Assembly (NCBI RefSeq): GCF_036577625.1
Contig: NZ_JARBDC010000005.1
Coordinates: 62,001-126,000, forward strand
Reading direction: 5' to 3'
DNA from: Paenibacillus_AB sp036577625
GTDB lineage: Bacteria; Bacillota; Bacilli; Paenibacillales; NBRC-103111
DNA length: 64,000 nucleotides
Shown here: positions 33,016 to 41,853 of the stretch, piece by piece
How positions within the stretch are numbered: the first letter of the stretch is position 1
Layout of the letters: each line of letters opens with the position of its first letter
The notes under the pieces: generated by a model
The model's input: only the letters and a program-made list of their open reading frames with translations
What the model was told of the DNA's origin: nothing
The model's database searches: none
Position numbers and translations under genes: made by a program

Positions 33016-34855
33016 AGCCCGCCTCTTTTCTTCCTTCCGCCGGTATCGTAATCGTGACGCGGAACCCGTGCGGCTCCGCTTCCTCGACCTCCATGTCCGC
33101 TTCGCCGCCGTAAACCAGCTTCAGCCGCGACAGCACGTTCGCCAGGCCGATGCCGCCGCCGTCCGCGTCTTCCGTCTCCGGCTCGAACCCGTTGCCGGCG
33201 AGCCGCAGCGCCTGGCGAACGTGCTCCAGCCGGCCGGGCCCCGGACCTCTGCCATTGTCCTCGACGGCGATGACGATCGCGCCGTCGTCCCGGACGCGGC
33301 TGCGAATCGCGATCTCGCCGGCTTCCCCGGACGCGGGATCCATGCCGTGCTTGAAGTAGTTTTCGATAAGCGGCTGCAGCGTCATTTTCGGTACTTCGAC
33401 GTCCATCGTCCTCTCGTCCATGTCGATCGTCAGCGTCAGCTTGTCGCCGAACCGGTTGCGCTGAAGCTCCGCGTAGGAGCGGATATGGTCGATTTCTTTC
33501 GACAGAGGCACCGACGTTTCCGCCGTGTTCATGCTGTAGCGCATCATTTTGCCGAGCGACGAAATGAGCTTGTAGACGTTCGGCGCGTTCATCTGCAGCG
33601 CCAGCGTTCCGATCGACTGCAGCGCGTTGTACAGGAAATGCGGATGAATTTGCGCCTGCAGCGCCTTCAGCTGGTTCGTCCGGTTCGCCAGCTCGAGCCG
33701 GTATTCCTTCAAAATCAAGTTGTTGATATGCTGCATCATCGAGCGGAACCGCGCCGCCAGCACCCCGAATTCGTCGCCCCGCGCCATGTCGATGTCGACG
33801 TTCATGTTGCCTTTCTCGATCGCCCCGATATAGCCGATCAGCCGTTTGATCGGCGCCGTGAACAGGAAGGCGACGCCGATCGTCACGCCGATCGACAGCA
33901 GCGAGAAGGCGGCGAGCACGAACGTATTGATGCGCGCCACGTCGCGGGCTTGCTTGTAGAGCGCTTCGTCCGGAATGCGCTTGACGATCGTCCAGCGCAA
34001 ATAGTTCGTCTCGAGCGTATCGTACACCTGCACGCCGCGGAAGCCGCCGCTCTCGCCTCTGCCGACTACGCTGCCCCGGGGCTCCTCGCGGGCGAGCAGG
34101 TCGGCCGCCCAGCTTTGCTCCAGCCGCCGTCCCCATTCGCCCGGATCCGGCCCGTATACGACGTAGCCTTCCTTGTCGATGATGTACAGCTGCTCGCTGC
34201 TTTTGTCGTACAGCGACTCGGCCATCGTTTGCAGCCCCCGCATGTCGACGTCGACGGACAAAATGCCGAGCTCCGTGGCAAGCGGAACCCGCCGGATGAT
34301 CCGGTGCATCGTCATGACCGTGGCCGGTTCGATGTACGCCGTCGGCGCGAAGCCGTAGCCGTGGCTGGCGTGCGGAGGCTGTACGGCCACGTCCGCGCCG
34401 AACGTTTCCGGGCGAAACGGCTGCGGCTGCGCCGATTCCGGAATGCGCTTGAACAGCGCGTTGATGAGCAAGTACGGCTGCTTCGCCAAATCGAGGTACA
34501 AGTACACCTGATAAATGTCCGGCATCACGTTCGACATATGCATCAGGGCGCGGTACGTCTCCTTGTCGCTCATATAGTCGGTCGCTCCGGTCTCGATCAC
34601 TTCGTTCAGCTTCGCGTCGTTGTACACCGACAAGGTGGCCTGATGAATCGTATCCATGTAATGCCGGATGTTCTCCCGGCCCTGCACGAGCAGCGCGGCC
34701 GTCACGTCGATCCGCTCCCTGGCGATCGAGGCTCTCGTGTACCCGTACGTAATCACGATCGACGTCGCCAGCGGCACGATGACGGCGGCCAGCAGGAAAG
34801 CGATTAATTTGTTGCGGATGCTCAACTCGCTTTCGCCCGGCGGAAGCCGCCGCAA
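32993..34855 (-). CDS. YesM-type sensor histidine kinase
   Basis: 620 aa. Two membrane helices (about residues 15-38 and 310-333) flank an extracellular sensor region of about 270 residues. Then a HAMP segment (APIKRLIGYIGAIEKGNM), the His_kinase family motif QIHPHFLYNALQSIG with the phospho-histidine, and a HATPase domain (PLIENYFKHGM; DNGRGPGPG; GIGLANVLSRL). Such kinases sense carbohydrates or their binding proteins. A TTG start follows GAGGG at 7 bp; another TTG at 34825 is possible. It is divergent from the ABC transporter with a 186-bp shared control region. Confidence 0.92.
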   Translation of the reverse strand: MRRLPPGESELSIRNKLIAFLLAAVIVPLATSIVITYGYTRASIARERIDVTAALLVQGRENIRHYMDTIHQATLSVYNDAKLNEVIETGATDYMSDKETYRALMHMSNVMPDIYQVYLYLDLAKQPYLLINALFKRIPESAQPQPFRPETFGADVAVQPPHASHGYGFAPTAYIEPATVMTMHRIIRRVPLATELGILSVDVDMRGLQTMAESLYDKSSEQLYIIDKEGYVVYGPDPGEWGRRLEQSWAADLLAREEPRGSVVGRGESGGFRGVQVYDTLETNYLRWTIVKRIPDEALYKQARDVARINTFVLAAFSLLSIGVTIGVAFLFTAPIKRLIGYIGAIEKGNMNVDIDMARGDEFGVLAARFRSMMQHINNLILKEYRLELANRTNQLKALQAQIHPHFLYNALQSIGTLALQMNAPNVYKLISSLGKMMRYSMNTAETSVPLSKEIDHIRSYAELQRNRFGDKLTLTIDMDERTMDVEVPKMTLQPLIENYFKHGMDPASGEAGEIAIRSRVRDDGAIVIAVEDNGRGPGPGRLEHVRQALRLAGNGFEPETEDADGGGIGLANVLSRLKLVYGGEADMEVEEAEPHGFRVTITIPAEGRKEAGYENIDRG

Positions 34856-34950
34856 TCGTCGCCCTCGCCCGCCTCGCCGCTTCGGCGCGGCTGCCGGGCG
34901 AGGCGTTCGTCCTTTCGTTTTTCCCGGCCCCGGCCCCGGACGTCATCAAG

Positions 34951-35006
34951 TTCCACCTAATACGTCACGAGGTTCCGTGTTAGCTTCCCTGCAGCCGGTT
35001 TACAAT
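34951..35006 (+). promoter_or_regulatory. Promoter of the permease pair with upstream TTCCACCT element
   Basis: TTCCACCT (34951-34958) starts exactly 50 bp before a TACAAT -10 (35001-35006). The same arrangement recurs in front of the binding-protein gene. The -35 region is poor (TGTTAG), as expected for an activator-dependent promoter. Likely target of the YesN-type regulator. Confidence 0.55.
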
Positions 35007-35041
35007 AATAGCAACATCGCTATAAAGGGAGGTCGGGTGCA

Positions 35042-35926
35042 ATGAGAAGAGGCAAAACGATTGCCGACTGGTCGCTCGGGGCCGTATTCGTCGGACCGGC
35101 CGCGCTCGTGTTCGCGCTGATCGTCCTCGTTCCGTTCGTCATGAGCATTTACTATTCGTTCACGGAATGGAACGGGGTCAGCTCCGACATCAAATGGATC
35201 GGCCTCGCCAATTATACAACCATCTTAACCGAAGACAAGGCATTTCTCCACTCCTTCGCCTTTACCGCGCGCTTTACGCTGGCGAGCGTGCTGCTGACGA
35301 ACGCGCTCGGCTTTTTGCTGGCGCTGCTGCTGACGCAGGCGCTTAAGACGCGCAACGTGCTTCGGACGATTTTCTTCATGCCGAACGTCATCGGCGGCTT
35401 GCTGCTCGGCTTCATCTGGCAGTTTATTTTCGTCAAAGGGTTCGGCACGATCGGCGAACTGACGGGCATCGGCTTTTTCAGCCTGCCGTGGCTCGGGGAC
35501 GAGGCGACCGCGTTTTGGGGGCTCGTCATCGTCAGCGTATGGCAGGGAGCCGGCTATCTGATGATCATCTATATCGCATCGCTGGCGAACGTGCCGAAAG
35601 ATATCGTCGAGGCGGCGCGCATCGACGGAGCGAACCGGCTGCAGCTGCTCGGACGCATCACGTTTCCGCTCATCATGCCGGCGGTGACGGTCTGCTTGTT
35701 CCTGTCGATTTCGTGGGCGTTCAAAATGTTCGACCTGAACATGTCGCTGACGAAGGGCGGCCCGTTCGGCTCGACCGAATCGATCGCGCTCAACATTTAC
35801 CAGGACGCGTTCCGCAACAACATGCTCGGCCTCGGCTCGGCCAAATCGGTCGTCTTCTTCATCGCCGTCGCGCTCGTGACGATCGTGCAGGTGACCATTA
35901 CGAAGAAAAGGGAGGTGGAGGCGTGA
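35042..35926 (+). CDS. Carbohydrate ABC transporter permease (MalF/UgpA type)
   Basis: 294 aa, six membrane helices. The EAA loop reads EAARIDGANRLQLLGRITFP (about residues 185-204), where the ATPase docks. It pairs with the permease encoded next. No ATPase gene is in the cluster, which is usual for these transporters in Paenibacillus and Bacillus, where a shared MsmX-type ATPase serves. GGGAGGTCGGGTGCA precedes the ATG. The stop overlaps the next start. Confidence 0.94.
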   Translation: MRRGKTIADWSLGAVFVGPAALVFALIVLVPFVMSIYYSFTEWNGVSSDIKWIGLANYTTILTEDKAFLHSFAFTARFTLASVLLTNALGFLLALLLTQALKTRNVLRTIFFMPNVIGGLLLGFIWQFIFVKGFGTIGELTGIGFFSLPWLGDEATAFWGLVIVSVWQGAGYLMIIYIASLANVPKDIVEAARIDGANRLQLLGRITFPLIMPAVTVCLFLSISWAFKMFDLNMSLTKGGPFGSTESIALNIYQDAFRNNMLGLGSAKSVVFFIAVALVTIVQVTITKKREVEA

Positions 35927-36762
35927 TGGAATCCCGCCCGACGTATTCGGCCCGCACGCTTTCGCTGGAGCTGCTCGCCGTGCTGCTGGCGCTGCTGTTT
36001 CTCGCGCCGTTCTACTTCGTCGTCGTCAACTCGGTGAAAAGCTTCGGCGACCTGCTCGTCAACGCGGCCAGCTTGCCGAAATCGCTTCATCTCGAAAATT
36101 ATTCCCGCGTTTGGGAAATTACGAAGTTTTCTAAAGTATTCGCCAATTCGCTCGTCATTACGATCGCGAGCAACGTCGGACTCGTCTTGATCAGCGCGAC
36201 GGCCGCCTACCGGATCGTCCGTTTCCCGAGCCGGTTCAACAAGCTGCTGTTTTTCGCCTTCGTCTCGGCGATGGTCATTCCGTTTCAATCGGTCATGATT
36301 CCGCTCGTCCGCGTCGCCGACAAGCTGCACCTGATGGACAGCATTCCCGGACTCGTCGTTTGTTATTTCGGCTTCGGGGTATCGCTTAACCTGTTTTTGT
36401 ACCACGGCTTCGTCAAGTCGATTCCGCGAGAAATCGAAGAATCGGCGGTCGTGGACGGCTGTTCGCCGTTCGGCGTCTTTTGGCGGATCGTGTTCCCGCT
36501 GCTGAAGCCGATGACGGTGACGATCGTGCTGCTGAACAGCTTGTGGATTTGGAACGACTTTTTGCTGCCTCTGCTTATTTTGTCCAGTCCCGAGCTTCGT
36601 ACGATTCCGCTGGCGACTTATTCGTTTTTCGGGCAATATACGAAGCAGTGGGATTTGGCGCTGGCCGGTCTCGTGCTCAGCGTCACGCCGATCGTGCTGT
36701 TTTTCCTCGCCATGCAGCGGCATATTATCGAAGGGATCACGGCCGGGTCGGTGAAAGGGTAA
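35926..36762 (+). CDS. Carbohydrate ABC transporter permease (MalG/UgpE type)
   Basis: 278 aa, six membrane helices. The EAA loop is EESAVVDGCSPFGVFWRIVF and the C-terminus ends HIIEGITAGSVKG, the standard MalG-type tail. The ATG at 35926 overlaps the preceding stop (TGATG) behind GGGAGGTGGAG. It forms the translocation pore with the previous gene product. The binding-protein gene follows after 130 bp with its own promoter. Confidence 0.94.
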   Translation: MESRPTYSARTLSLELLAVLLALLFLAPFYFVVVNSVKSFGDLLVNAASLPKSLHLENYSRVWEITKFSKVFANSLVITIASNVGLVLISATAAYRIVRFPSRFNKLLFFAFVSAMVIPFQSVMIPLVRVADKLHLMDSIPGLVVCYFGFGVSLNLFLYHGFVKSIPREIEESAVVDGCSPFGVFWRIVFPLLKPMTVTIVLLNSLWIWNDFLLPLLILSSPELRTIPLATYSFFGQYTKQWDLALAGLVLSVTPIVLFFLAMQRHIIEGITAGSVKG

Positions 36763-36793
36763 GGAGCCGGACAAACCCCGGAGGTTCACAAAA

Positions 36794-36849
36794 TTCCACC
36801 TGTTTGTTCATCGGCGTATGTGTCGGACGGAGAAGGATGCGTTTACAAT
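36794..36849 (+). promoter_or_regulatory. Promoter of the binding-protein gene with upstream TTCCACCT element
   Basis: TTCCACCT (36794-36801) starts exactly 50 bp before TACAAT (36844-36849), as at 34951-35006. GTGT also matches in both at the same relative position. It allows extra transcription of the binding protein, needed in excess over the permeases. Confidence 0.55.
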
Positions 36850-36892
36850 AACGACATGCACAAAATAAATACAGAAAAGGGAGGAACTTTCA

Positions 36893-38197
36893 ATGACGAA
36901 ACGTTTCGCTTATCTCGGACTCGCCAGCGCGCTGCTGATCGCGATCGTAGCGGCCGGCTGCGGCAAAAAAGAGGAGACTCCCGCGGCGAACGGCGGCAGC
37001 GCCGGAGGCGGCGGAGGCAAAAACGTCACGATCAAAATGTTCCAGTTCAAAGTCGAAATCGCCGAGCAGCTGGCGAAGCTCGCGAAAGAATACGAGAAGG
37101 AAAATCCCGGCGTGAAAATCCAGATCGACACGGTCGGCGGGGGAGCCGACTACGGCGCGGCGCTGAAAGCGAAATTCAGCTCCGGCGACAAGCCGGACAT
37201 TTTCAACAACGGCGGCTTTACCGATCTCGATCTGTGGCTCGAGCATCTGGAGGATTTGTCCGACCAGCCTTGGGTGAAAGATCTCGTCGACGCGGCCAAA
37301 GAGCCGATGACGAAAAACGGCAAGCTGTACGGCCAGCCGCTGAACCTGGAAGGCTACGGCTTCATTTACAACAAGGAGCTGTTCGCGCAGGCCGGCATTA
37401 CCGAGCTGCCGAAAACGCTCACCCAGCTTGAGGAAGCGGCCAAGAAGCTGCAGGCGAAAGGCATTACGCCGTTCGTCAACGGCTACGGCGAATGGTGGGT
37501 GCTCGGCAACCACTTCGTCAACCTGCCGTTCGCGTATCAATCGAATCCGAACGCGTTCATCGACGGTTTGAACAAAGGCACGTCGAAATTCGCCGGCAAC
37601 GAAACGTTCAACAACTGGGTGAAGCTGTTCGACCTGCAGCTGAAGTACGGCAACGCCAACCCGCTGCAAACCGACTATAACACGCAGGTGACGACGTTCG
37701 CGACCGGCAAGGCGGCGATGACGCAGCAGGGCAACTGGACGCAGGTGCAAATTTCGAAAACGAATCCGAACCTGAAAATCGGCTTCCTGCCGATGCCGAT
37801 CGGCGACGATGCGGCGGCGAACGACAAGCTGCCGGTCGGCGTGCCGAACAACTGGGTCATCAACAAAAACTCCGCGGTCAAAGACGAAGCGAAAAAGTTT
37901 TTGAACTGGATGGTTACGTCCGAAGTCGGCAAAACCTATATGACGAAGGAATTCAAGTTCATCCCGGCGTTCAAAACGATTACGGCCGACGAAGCGACGC
38001 TCGGACCGCTCGCCGCCGACATTATGAAATACGTTAAAGACAACAAAACGCTCAGCTGGAACTGGTTCAAATTCCCGGGCGGCGAGGCGTCGAGCAAAAA
38101 GTTCGCCGACGCGATGCAGGCGTACGTCGCCAAAAAGATGACGAAGGAGCAAATGTTCGACGATTTCCAAAAAACGTGGGACAGCTTGAAAAAGTAA
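36893..38197 (+). CDS. Sugar-binding lipoprotein of the ABC transporter
   Basis: 434 aa. Signal peptide with lipobox IVAAGC (Cys23), then a glycine-rich linker and a family-1 solute-binding fold (YEKENPGVKIQIDTVGGGAD, NGKLYGQPLNLEGYGFIYNK, WVLGNHFVNLPFAYQSNP, GKAAMTQQGNW). It captures a sugar or oligosaccharide outside the membrane and delivers it to the two permeases. Identity of the sugar cannot be read. AAGGGAGGAAC precedes the ATG. Confidence 0.94.
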   Translation: MTKRFAYLGLASALLIAIVAAGCGKKEETPAANGGSAGGGGGKNVTIKMFQFKVEIAEQLAKLAKEYEKENPGVKIQIDTVGGGADYGAALKAKFSSGDKPDIFNNGGFTDLDLWLEHLEDLSDQPWVKDLVDAAKEPMTKNGKLYGQPLNLEGYGFIYNKELFAQAGITELPKTLTQLEEAAKKLQAKGITPFVNGYGEWWVLGNHFVNLPFAYQSNPNAFIDGLNKGTSKFAGNETFNNWVKLFDLQLKYGNANPLQTDYNTQVTTFATGKAAMTQQGNWTQVQISKTNPNLKIGFLPMPIGDDAAANDKLPVGVPNNWVINKNSAVKDEAKKFLNWMVTSEVGKTYMTKEFKFIPAFKTITADEATLGPLAADIMKYVKDNKTLSWNWFKFPGGEASSKKFADAMQAYVAKKMTKEQMFDDFQKTWDSLKK

Positions 38198-38211
38198 TAG
38201 GGAACGCGAAA

Positions 38212-38245
38212 AACCGCCTCTTGAAAAAAGGGGCGGTTCTTTTTG
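38212..38245 (+). terminator. Terminator of the ABC transporter unit
   Basis: AACCGCC (38212-38218) pairs with GGCGGTT (38232-38238), followed by TTTTT within CTTTTTG. Confidence 0.8.
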
Positions 38246-39240
38246 CGTATTAAACAATGATCCCGCGGCATTCGGATGGCCGGAAATGTTCGAGGGGACG
38301 CGTGCAGGTTTGTAAACGGAGACGACGCTAAAGCATGGGGCGAGCAGCGCCTTTCGTTTCTGCGTCCGGCTTTGGAATCGAATACCGAACGAACGGGAAA
38401 ACCTCCTGTTCATTCGCTCTCCTATAGGCGTCGTGGCGAAATACCGGGAGAAGCTCCCGATAAAATGGCGCCGAATCGGCGAAAAGCGCGGTTTGGACGA
38501 GTTTAGCGGGGCGTTTTCCCGTTATTTTGCCCGGAAACGGGAAACGACCGAAAATAGCGGGAGCATTTCCAGTTCGGGTACCGCTTCGGCACACCAAAAG
38601 GTTCGTTTGCGCAGAAAAGACGTTCCGTCCCGACCTTCATCGTTTAAGCGCCAAAGCCGGAGCGGGTTTCTGCTGCCGGGGCGGCACCCGGCGATATCGG
38701 CTCGTAGACTTGCGCTGTCGTCATCGGGAGTTGGAGCGGTTTTCCCGCTGCCTGCGGCGGGACACGGCGAGAACGGCCTGGATGAACTGCGCTGTCGTCG
38801 TCGGAGTTGGAGCGGGGGGGAGCATGGGGCGTCGGCGGAATTGGCCCCAAGAAGTCTAACGGACATGGCGGCCGCTAATGAGCCTCATTTCGGCTTATTT
38901 TTTTTGTAACGGACGCAGGCGCAGCTATTTGGCGAAAAACCCCCTGTTGGACGGCGGTTCGGAGCAAATATGTGCAATGGTGTCCGTTACGATTGGAAAA
39001 CGGCCGATTTTCGCGAAATAAGCGCCGTGGCGTCCGTTACGTTTCGGAAGCCGACTGTTTAGGCTCTCAGGCTTGCTTTTTGGCCGGCGTTCGTCGGCGC
39101 GGCGTTTGCCGGTCCCGGCTTCGGCTGCGATCGGCCCCGATAAATTCAAATTCGAAGTCCTCGGGCAGGCATCTGCCATCTTGCCGTTTTTCGCTCCCCT
39201 CCGCCCTGCCCAATAAAGTTCGACCGCGCCGGAACAAAAG
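38246..39240. other. Gene-free stretch of about 1 kb with short repeats
   Basis: No open frame here has a ribosome binding site with protein-like composition on either strand. The stretch contains an imperfect inverted repeat (CCCGTTATTTT 38518-38528 with AAAATAGCGGG 38551-38561). A 28-29 bp near-perfect direct repeat is at 38711-38739 and 38788-38815. The 8-mer GTCCGTTA or its complement occurs four times (38857, 38907, 38982, 39032). It may be decayed sequence or an intergenic repeat family. Confidence 0.55.
38711..38815 (+). repeat. Two-copy direct repeat
   Basis: The unit begins TGCGCTGTCGTC and ends GGAGTTGGAGCGG. Copies at 38711-38739 and 38788-38815 differ by one base change and one single-base gap. 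Confidence 0.7.
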
Positions 39241-39243
39241 CGG

Positions 39244-39271
39244 AAATATGAATAGGCTGTTGTCATACGCT
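39244..39271 (+). promoter_or_regulatory. Candidate sigma-E promoter of cotJABC
   Basis: AAATATG (39244-39250), 13 bp, CATACGCT (39264-39271), close to the sigma-E pattern GHATATT/CATACANT. Bacillus subtilis cotJABC is transcribed by sigma-E, which supports the reading. Confidence 0.45.
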
Positions 39272-39283
39272 AGAGGAAGAGAC

Positions 39284-39300
39284 GGTTAACCCTGTTAACC
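39284..39300. repeat. Inverted repeat in the cotJ leader
   Basis: GGTTAAC-CCT-GTTAACC, perfect 7-bp arms, between the promoter and the ribosome binding site. Possible operator. Confidence 0.45.
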
Positions 39301-39328
39301 AATCGGCCAAGGAGGAGGTTATGGCTTG

Positions 39329-39535
39329 ATGAACCCGCAACTGCGCGTGTACCACCCTTTCGTCGGTCCGTTCGATCCGTGCCCGCCCGTGTTCGAGAAA
39401 ACGTTCATTGTTCCGCCGAACGTGACGATGCCGTTTCAGGTCCCGAATTTGCCGCAGTTTTCGCCGAGCGAAGCGCTGAAGCTCGGAACGCTGTGGCCGG
39501 CTTATTACAGTCCTTACGAAAGCAGGAGATGTTAA
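39329..39535 (+). CDS. cotJA: Spore coat-associated protein CotJA
   Basis: 68 aa. YHPFVGPFDPCPPVFEK and PNLPQFSPSEALKLGTLWPA are the CotJA signature. CotJA and CotJC interact and are incorporated into the developing spore coat. The ATG at 39329 lies 10 bp after GGAGG (39314-39318); a TTG at 39326 is also possible. First gene of cotJABC, with a sigma-E-like promoter. Confidence 0.93.
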   Translation: MNPQLRVYHPFVGPFDPCPPVFEKTFIVPPNVTMPFQVPNLPQFSPSEALKLGTLWPAYYSPYESRRC

Positions 39536-39538
39536 GCG

Positions 39539-39802
39539 ATGGACAAAAAACTCGATGCGCGTTATTACGAGCTGCTGCAAAGGCTGCAGGAAACCGATTT
39601 TGTGCTCGTCGAGCTGACGCTGTACCTCGACACGCATCCGGACGATTTGCAGGCGATCCAGCAGTTTAACCAGATGGCTCTCGTCCGGCGAAAAATCGCC
39701 TGCGAGTACGAGAACGAATACGGTCCGCTGCTGCAGTTCGGCCACAGCTTCAGCCGGTACCCGTGGGATTGGAAAGACGTTCCGTGGCCGTGGCAGGTGT
39801 AA
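39539..39802 (+). CDS. cotJB: Spore coat protein CotJB
   Basis: 87 aa. ELLQRLQETDFVLVELTLYL, DTHPDDLQAIQQFNQ and the tryptophan-rich tail PWDWKDVPWPWQV match CotJB. It starts 3 bp after the cotJA stop, with GAAAGCAGGAGATG as ribosome site. Encoded between CotJA and CotJC as in Bacillus. Confidence 0.94.
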   Translation: MDKKLDARYYELLQRLQETDFVLVELTLYLDTHPDDLQAIQQFNQMALVRRKIACEYENEYGPLLQFGHSFSRYPWDWKDVPWPWQV

Positions 39803-39920
39803 GCGGCTGTCCGGCCGCCCTTCGGACGCCGGCGCGTCCGGTACACATAAGCGCAACAAGCGAGCAGCCTAACGGGCCGACGGCGAAAGCCGAAGGCCGG
39901 AAGCGGGAGGTACGGCAAAC

Positions 39921-40490
39921 ATGTGGATTTATGAAAAAAAACTGCAATATCCGGTACGGGTGAGCAAATGCGACCCGCGGATGGCCAAATTTTTGATGGA
40001 GCAGTACGGGGGCGCGGACGGCGAGCTGGCCGCGGCGCTTCGGTATTTGAACCAGCGGTATACGATCCCGGATCGAGTGATCGGTTTGCTTACGGATATC
40101 GGGACGGAGGAATTCGCCCATCTCGAGATGATCGCCACGATGGTTTACAAGCTGACGAAGGACGCGTCGCCGGCGCAGCTCGAGGAGGCCGGCTTGGGCG
40201 CCCATTTCGCCAACCACGACCATGCGCTGTTCTACAACAACGCCGCCGGCGTGCCGTGGACGGCTACGTACATTCAGGCGAAGGGCGATCCCATCGCCGA
40301 TCTATACGAGGACATCGCCGCGGAGGAGAAGGCGCGGGCGACGTATCAATGGCTGATCGACATGACCGACGACGTCGACCTGCAGGACGGCTTGAAGTTT
40401 TTGCGCGAGCGGGAAATCATTCATTCGCTCCGGTTCCGCGAAGCGGTCGAAATTTTGAAGGAAGCGCGCGACGAACAGAAGGTGTTTTGA
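39921..40490 (+). CDS. cotJC: Spore coat protein CotJC, manganese catalase family
   Basis: 189 aa, shorter than free manganese catalases (about 270-300 aa), as is normal for CotJC. The dimanganese ligands are in GADGELAAALRYLNQR, GTEEFAHLEMIAT and EDIAAEEKARATYQW. It may remove peroxide during coat cross-linking. GCGGGAGG precedes the ATG, 118 bp after cotJB. Confidence 0.94.
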   Translation: MWIYEKKLQYPVRVSKCDPRMAKFLMEQYGGADGELAAALRYLNQRYTIPDRVIGLLTDIGTEEFAHLEMIATMVYKLTKDASPAQLEEAGLGAHFANHDHALFYNNAAGVPWTATYIQAKGDPIADLYEDIAAEEKARATYQWLIDMTDDVDLQDGLKFLREREIIHSLRFREAVEILKEARDEQKVF

Positions 40491-40581
40491 TGCAGCAGGA
40501 ACGACGAAAACGGCGTCCGCAATCGGCGGCGCCGTTTTTGCCGTCTCCGTCTTTTGAATCGAAGGCGGCCGTTCCCGCCCA

Positions 40582-41853
40582 TCATTTATAATGTCCTCCG
40601 ATCATGCCGGCCCGGCGCTGCGCCTGGCCGGATGGAGTGGCGGACGAGGCGCGCATGATCGAGGCGTTGCCGAACCGGCTCTTGATCTCGTCGGTCGCCC
40701 GCTCGAGCGCCATTTTTTTCTCGCGGTCCGGAAATACGGTCATCTGGTACGTATCGTCCGGCGTCAAGTCGCTTAAGGTGACGCCAACCTTGCGGACGGG
40801 CAGGCCGTTCCAATGCTTGCTGAAAATTTGGCAGGCGACCTCGAATACTTCCTCGGTCAAATTCGTATTGTGCTGCAGCTTCATCTGCCGGTAGAAGCCG
40901 GTCGGCCGGTCGAAATCGGCGCCCTGGCAGCCGGCCGATACGACTTGCCCCATCAGCCCTTTGGAACGGCAGCGCTGGCAGACGAGCTCCGACAGCTCCA
41001 GCAGCACGACCTTCAGGGCGTCCATCGTCCGGTAATCGAACGGCAATGTCATCATATGTCCGATCCCTTTTTGCTGCGCGTCGAACGTAAGCGGCGAGAC
41101 CGGCGATTGCTCGTGGCCGTTGGCGATCCGCCATAGGATCTCGGCGTTGATGTCGCTGTTTTTGCCGAAGCTGCGGCCGAGCCGGGCTTTCAGCGTCTCG
41201 AGCGGCGTGCGCGCCAGATCGCCGATCGTTTGGATGCCCATCAGATTCAGCCGCGCGTTCATGCGCGAGCCGATCATAAACATGTTTCCGACGGGCAGCC
41301 GCCATAGCGTGTCGGCCAGCTCCTCCTTCCGCAGCTCGAATATGCCGGAATCGGTCTTCTTCGCGTAATTGTCGCAGGCCATTTTCGCGAGCACCTTGTT
41401 TTCGGAAATCCCGATGCGGGTGCGAATCCTCGTTTCATTCCAAACCTGCTCCTGGATCATTTTCGCGATCTGCCGCGGCTCGCCGAACAGCCGCCCCGAG
41501 CCGGTCACGTCAATGAACTGCTCGTCGATGGAATACGGCTCGACCAGGTCGGAAAACCGTTTGTATATTTCGGTAATTTGCAGCGAAACGTCGATGTACA
41601 GCTGCATGCGGGGCTTGACGATTTCGAGCTGCGGGCATTTGGCGAGCGACTCGCGGATCGATTCCGCCGTCTTCACGCCGAACGACTTCGCGATCGGGCA
41701 AGCTGCGAGAATGATGCCGCTGCGCCGTTCCGGGTCCCCGGCTACGACGACCGGCTTCCGTTCCAGCTCGGGCCGCTGCGCCTTCTCGACGCTCGCATAA
41801 AAGCTTTGGCAGTCCGCGAGGAAAACGACACGGCGGTCCCGGGGCCGAATCAC
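40582..41853 (-). CDS. Y-family DNA polymerase (UvrX/YqjW-like, DinB superfamily)
   Basis: 423 aa translesion polymerase. Catalytic carboxylates: D14 (FLADCQSFYASVE) and D110/E111 (YSIDEQFIDVT). The steric gate residue is in CQSFYASVEK. Thumb and little-finger domains follow, and the C-terminus ends QRRAGMIGGHYK, the ending typical of the YqjW/UvrX subgroup. It overlaps the upstream YhjD-like gene by 4 bp and is under the LexA-controlled promoter at 42462-42491, so DNA damage should induce it. Confidence 0.92.
   Translation of the reverse strand: MIRPRDRRVVFLADCQSFYASVEKAQRPELERKPVVVAGDPERRSGIILAACPIAKSFGVKTAESIRESLAKCPQLEIVKPRMQLYIDVSLQITEIYKRFSDLVEPYSIDEQFIDVTGSGRLFGEPRQIAKMIQEQVWNETRIRTRIGISENKVLAKMACDNYAKKTDSGIFELRKEELADTLWRLPVGNMFMIGSRMNARLNLMGIQTIGDLARTPLETLKARLGRSFGKNSDINAEILWRIANGHEQSPVSPLTFDAQQKGIGHMMTLPFDYRTMDALKVVLLELSELVCQRCRSKGLMGQVVSAGCQGADFDRPTGFYRQMKLQHNTNLTEEVFEVACQIFSKHWNGLPVRKVGVTLSDLTPDDTYQMTVFPDREKKMALERATDEIKSRFGNASIMRASSATPSGQAQRRAGMIGGHYK

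Noticed and set aside
33012..34949. 645-codon frame overlapping the sensor kinase in another phase
   Set aside because: Arg/Ala/Gly-rich shadow of the kinase gene.
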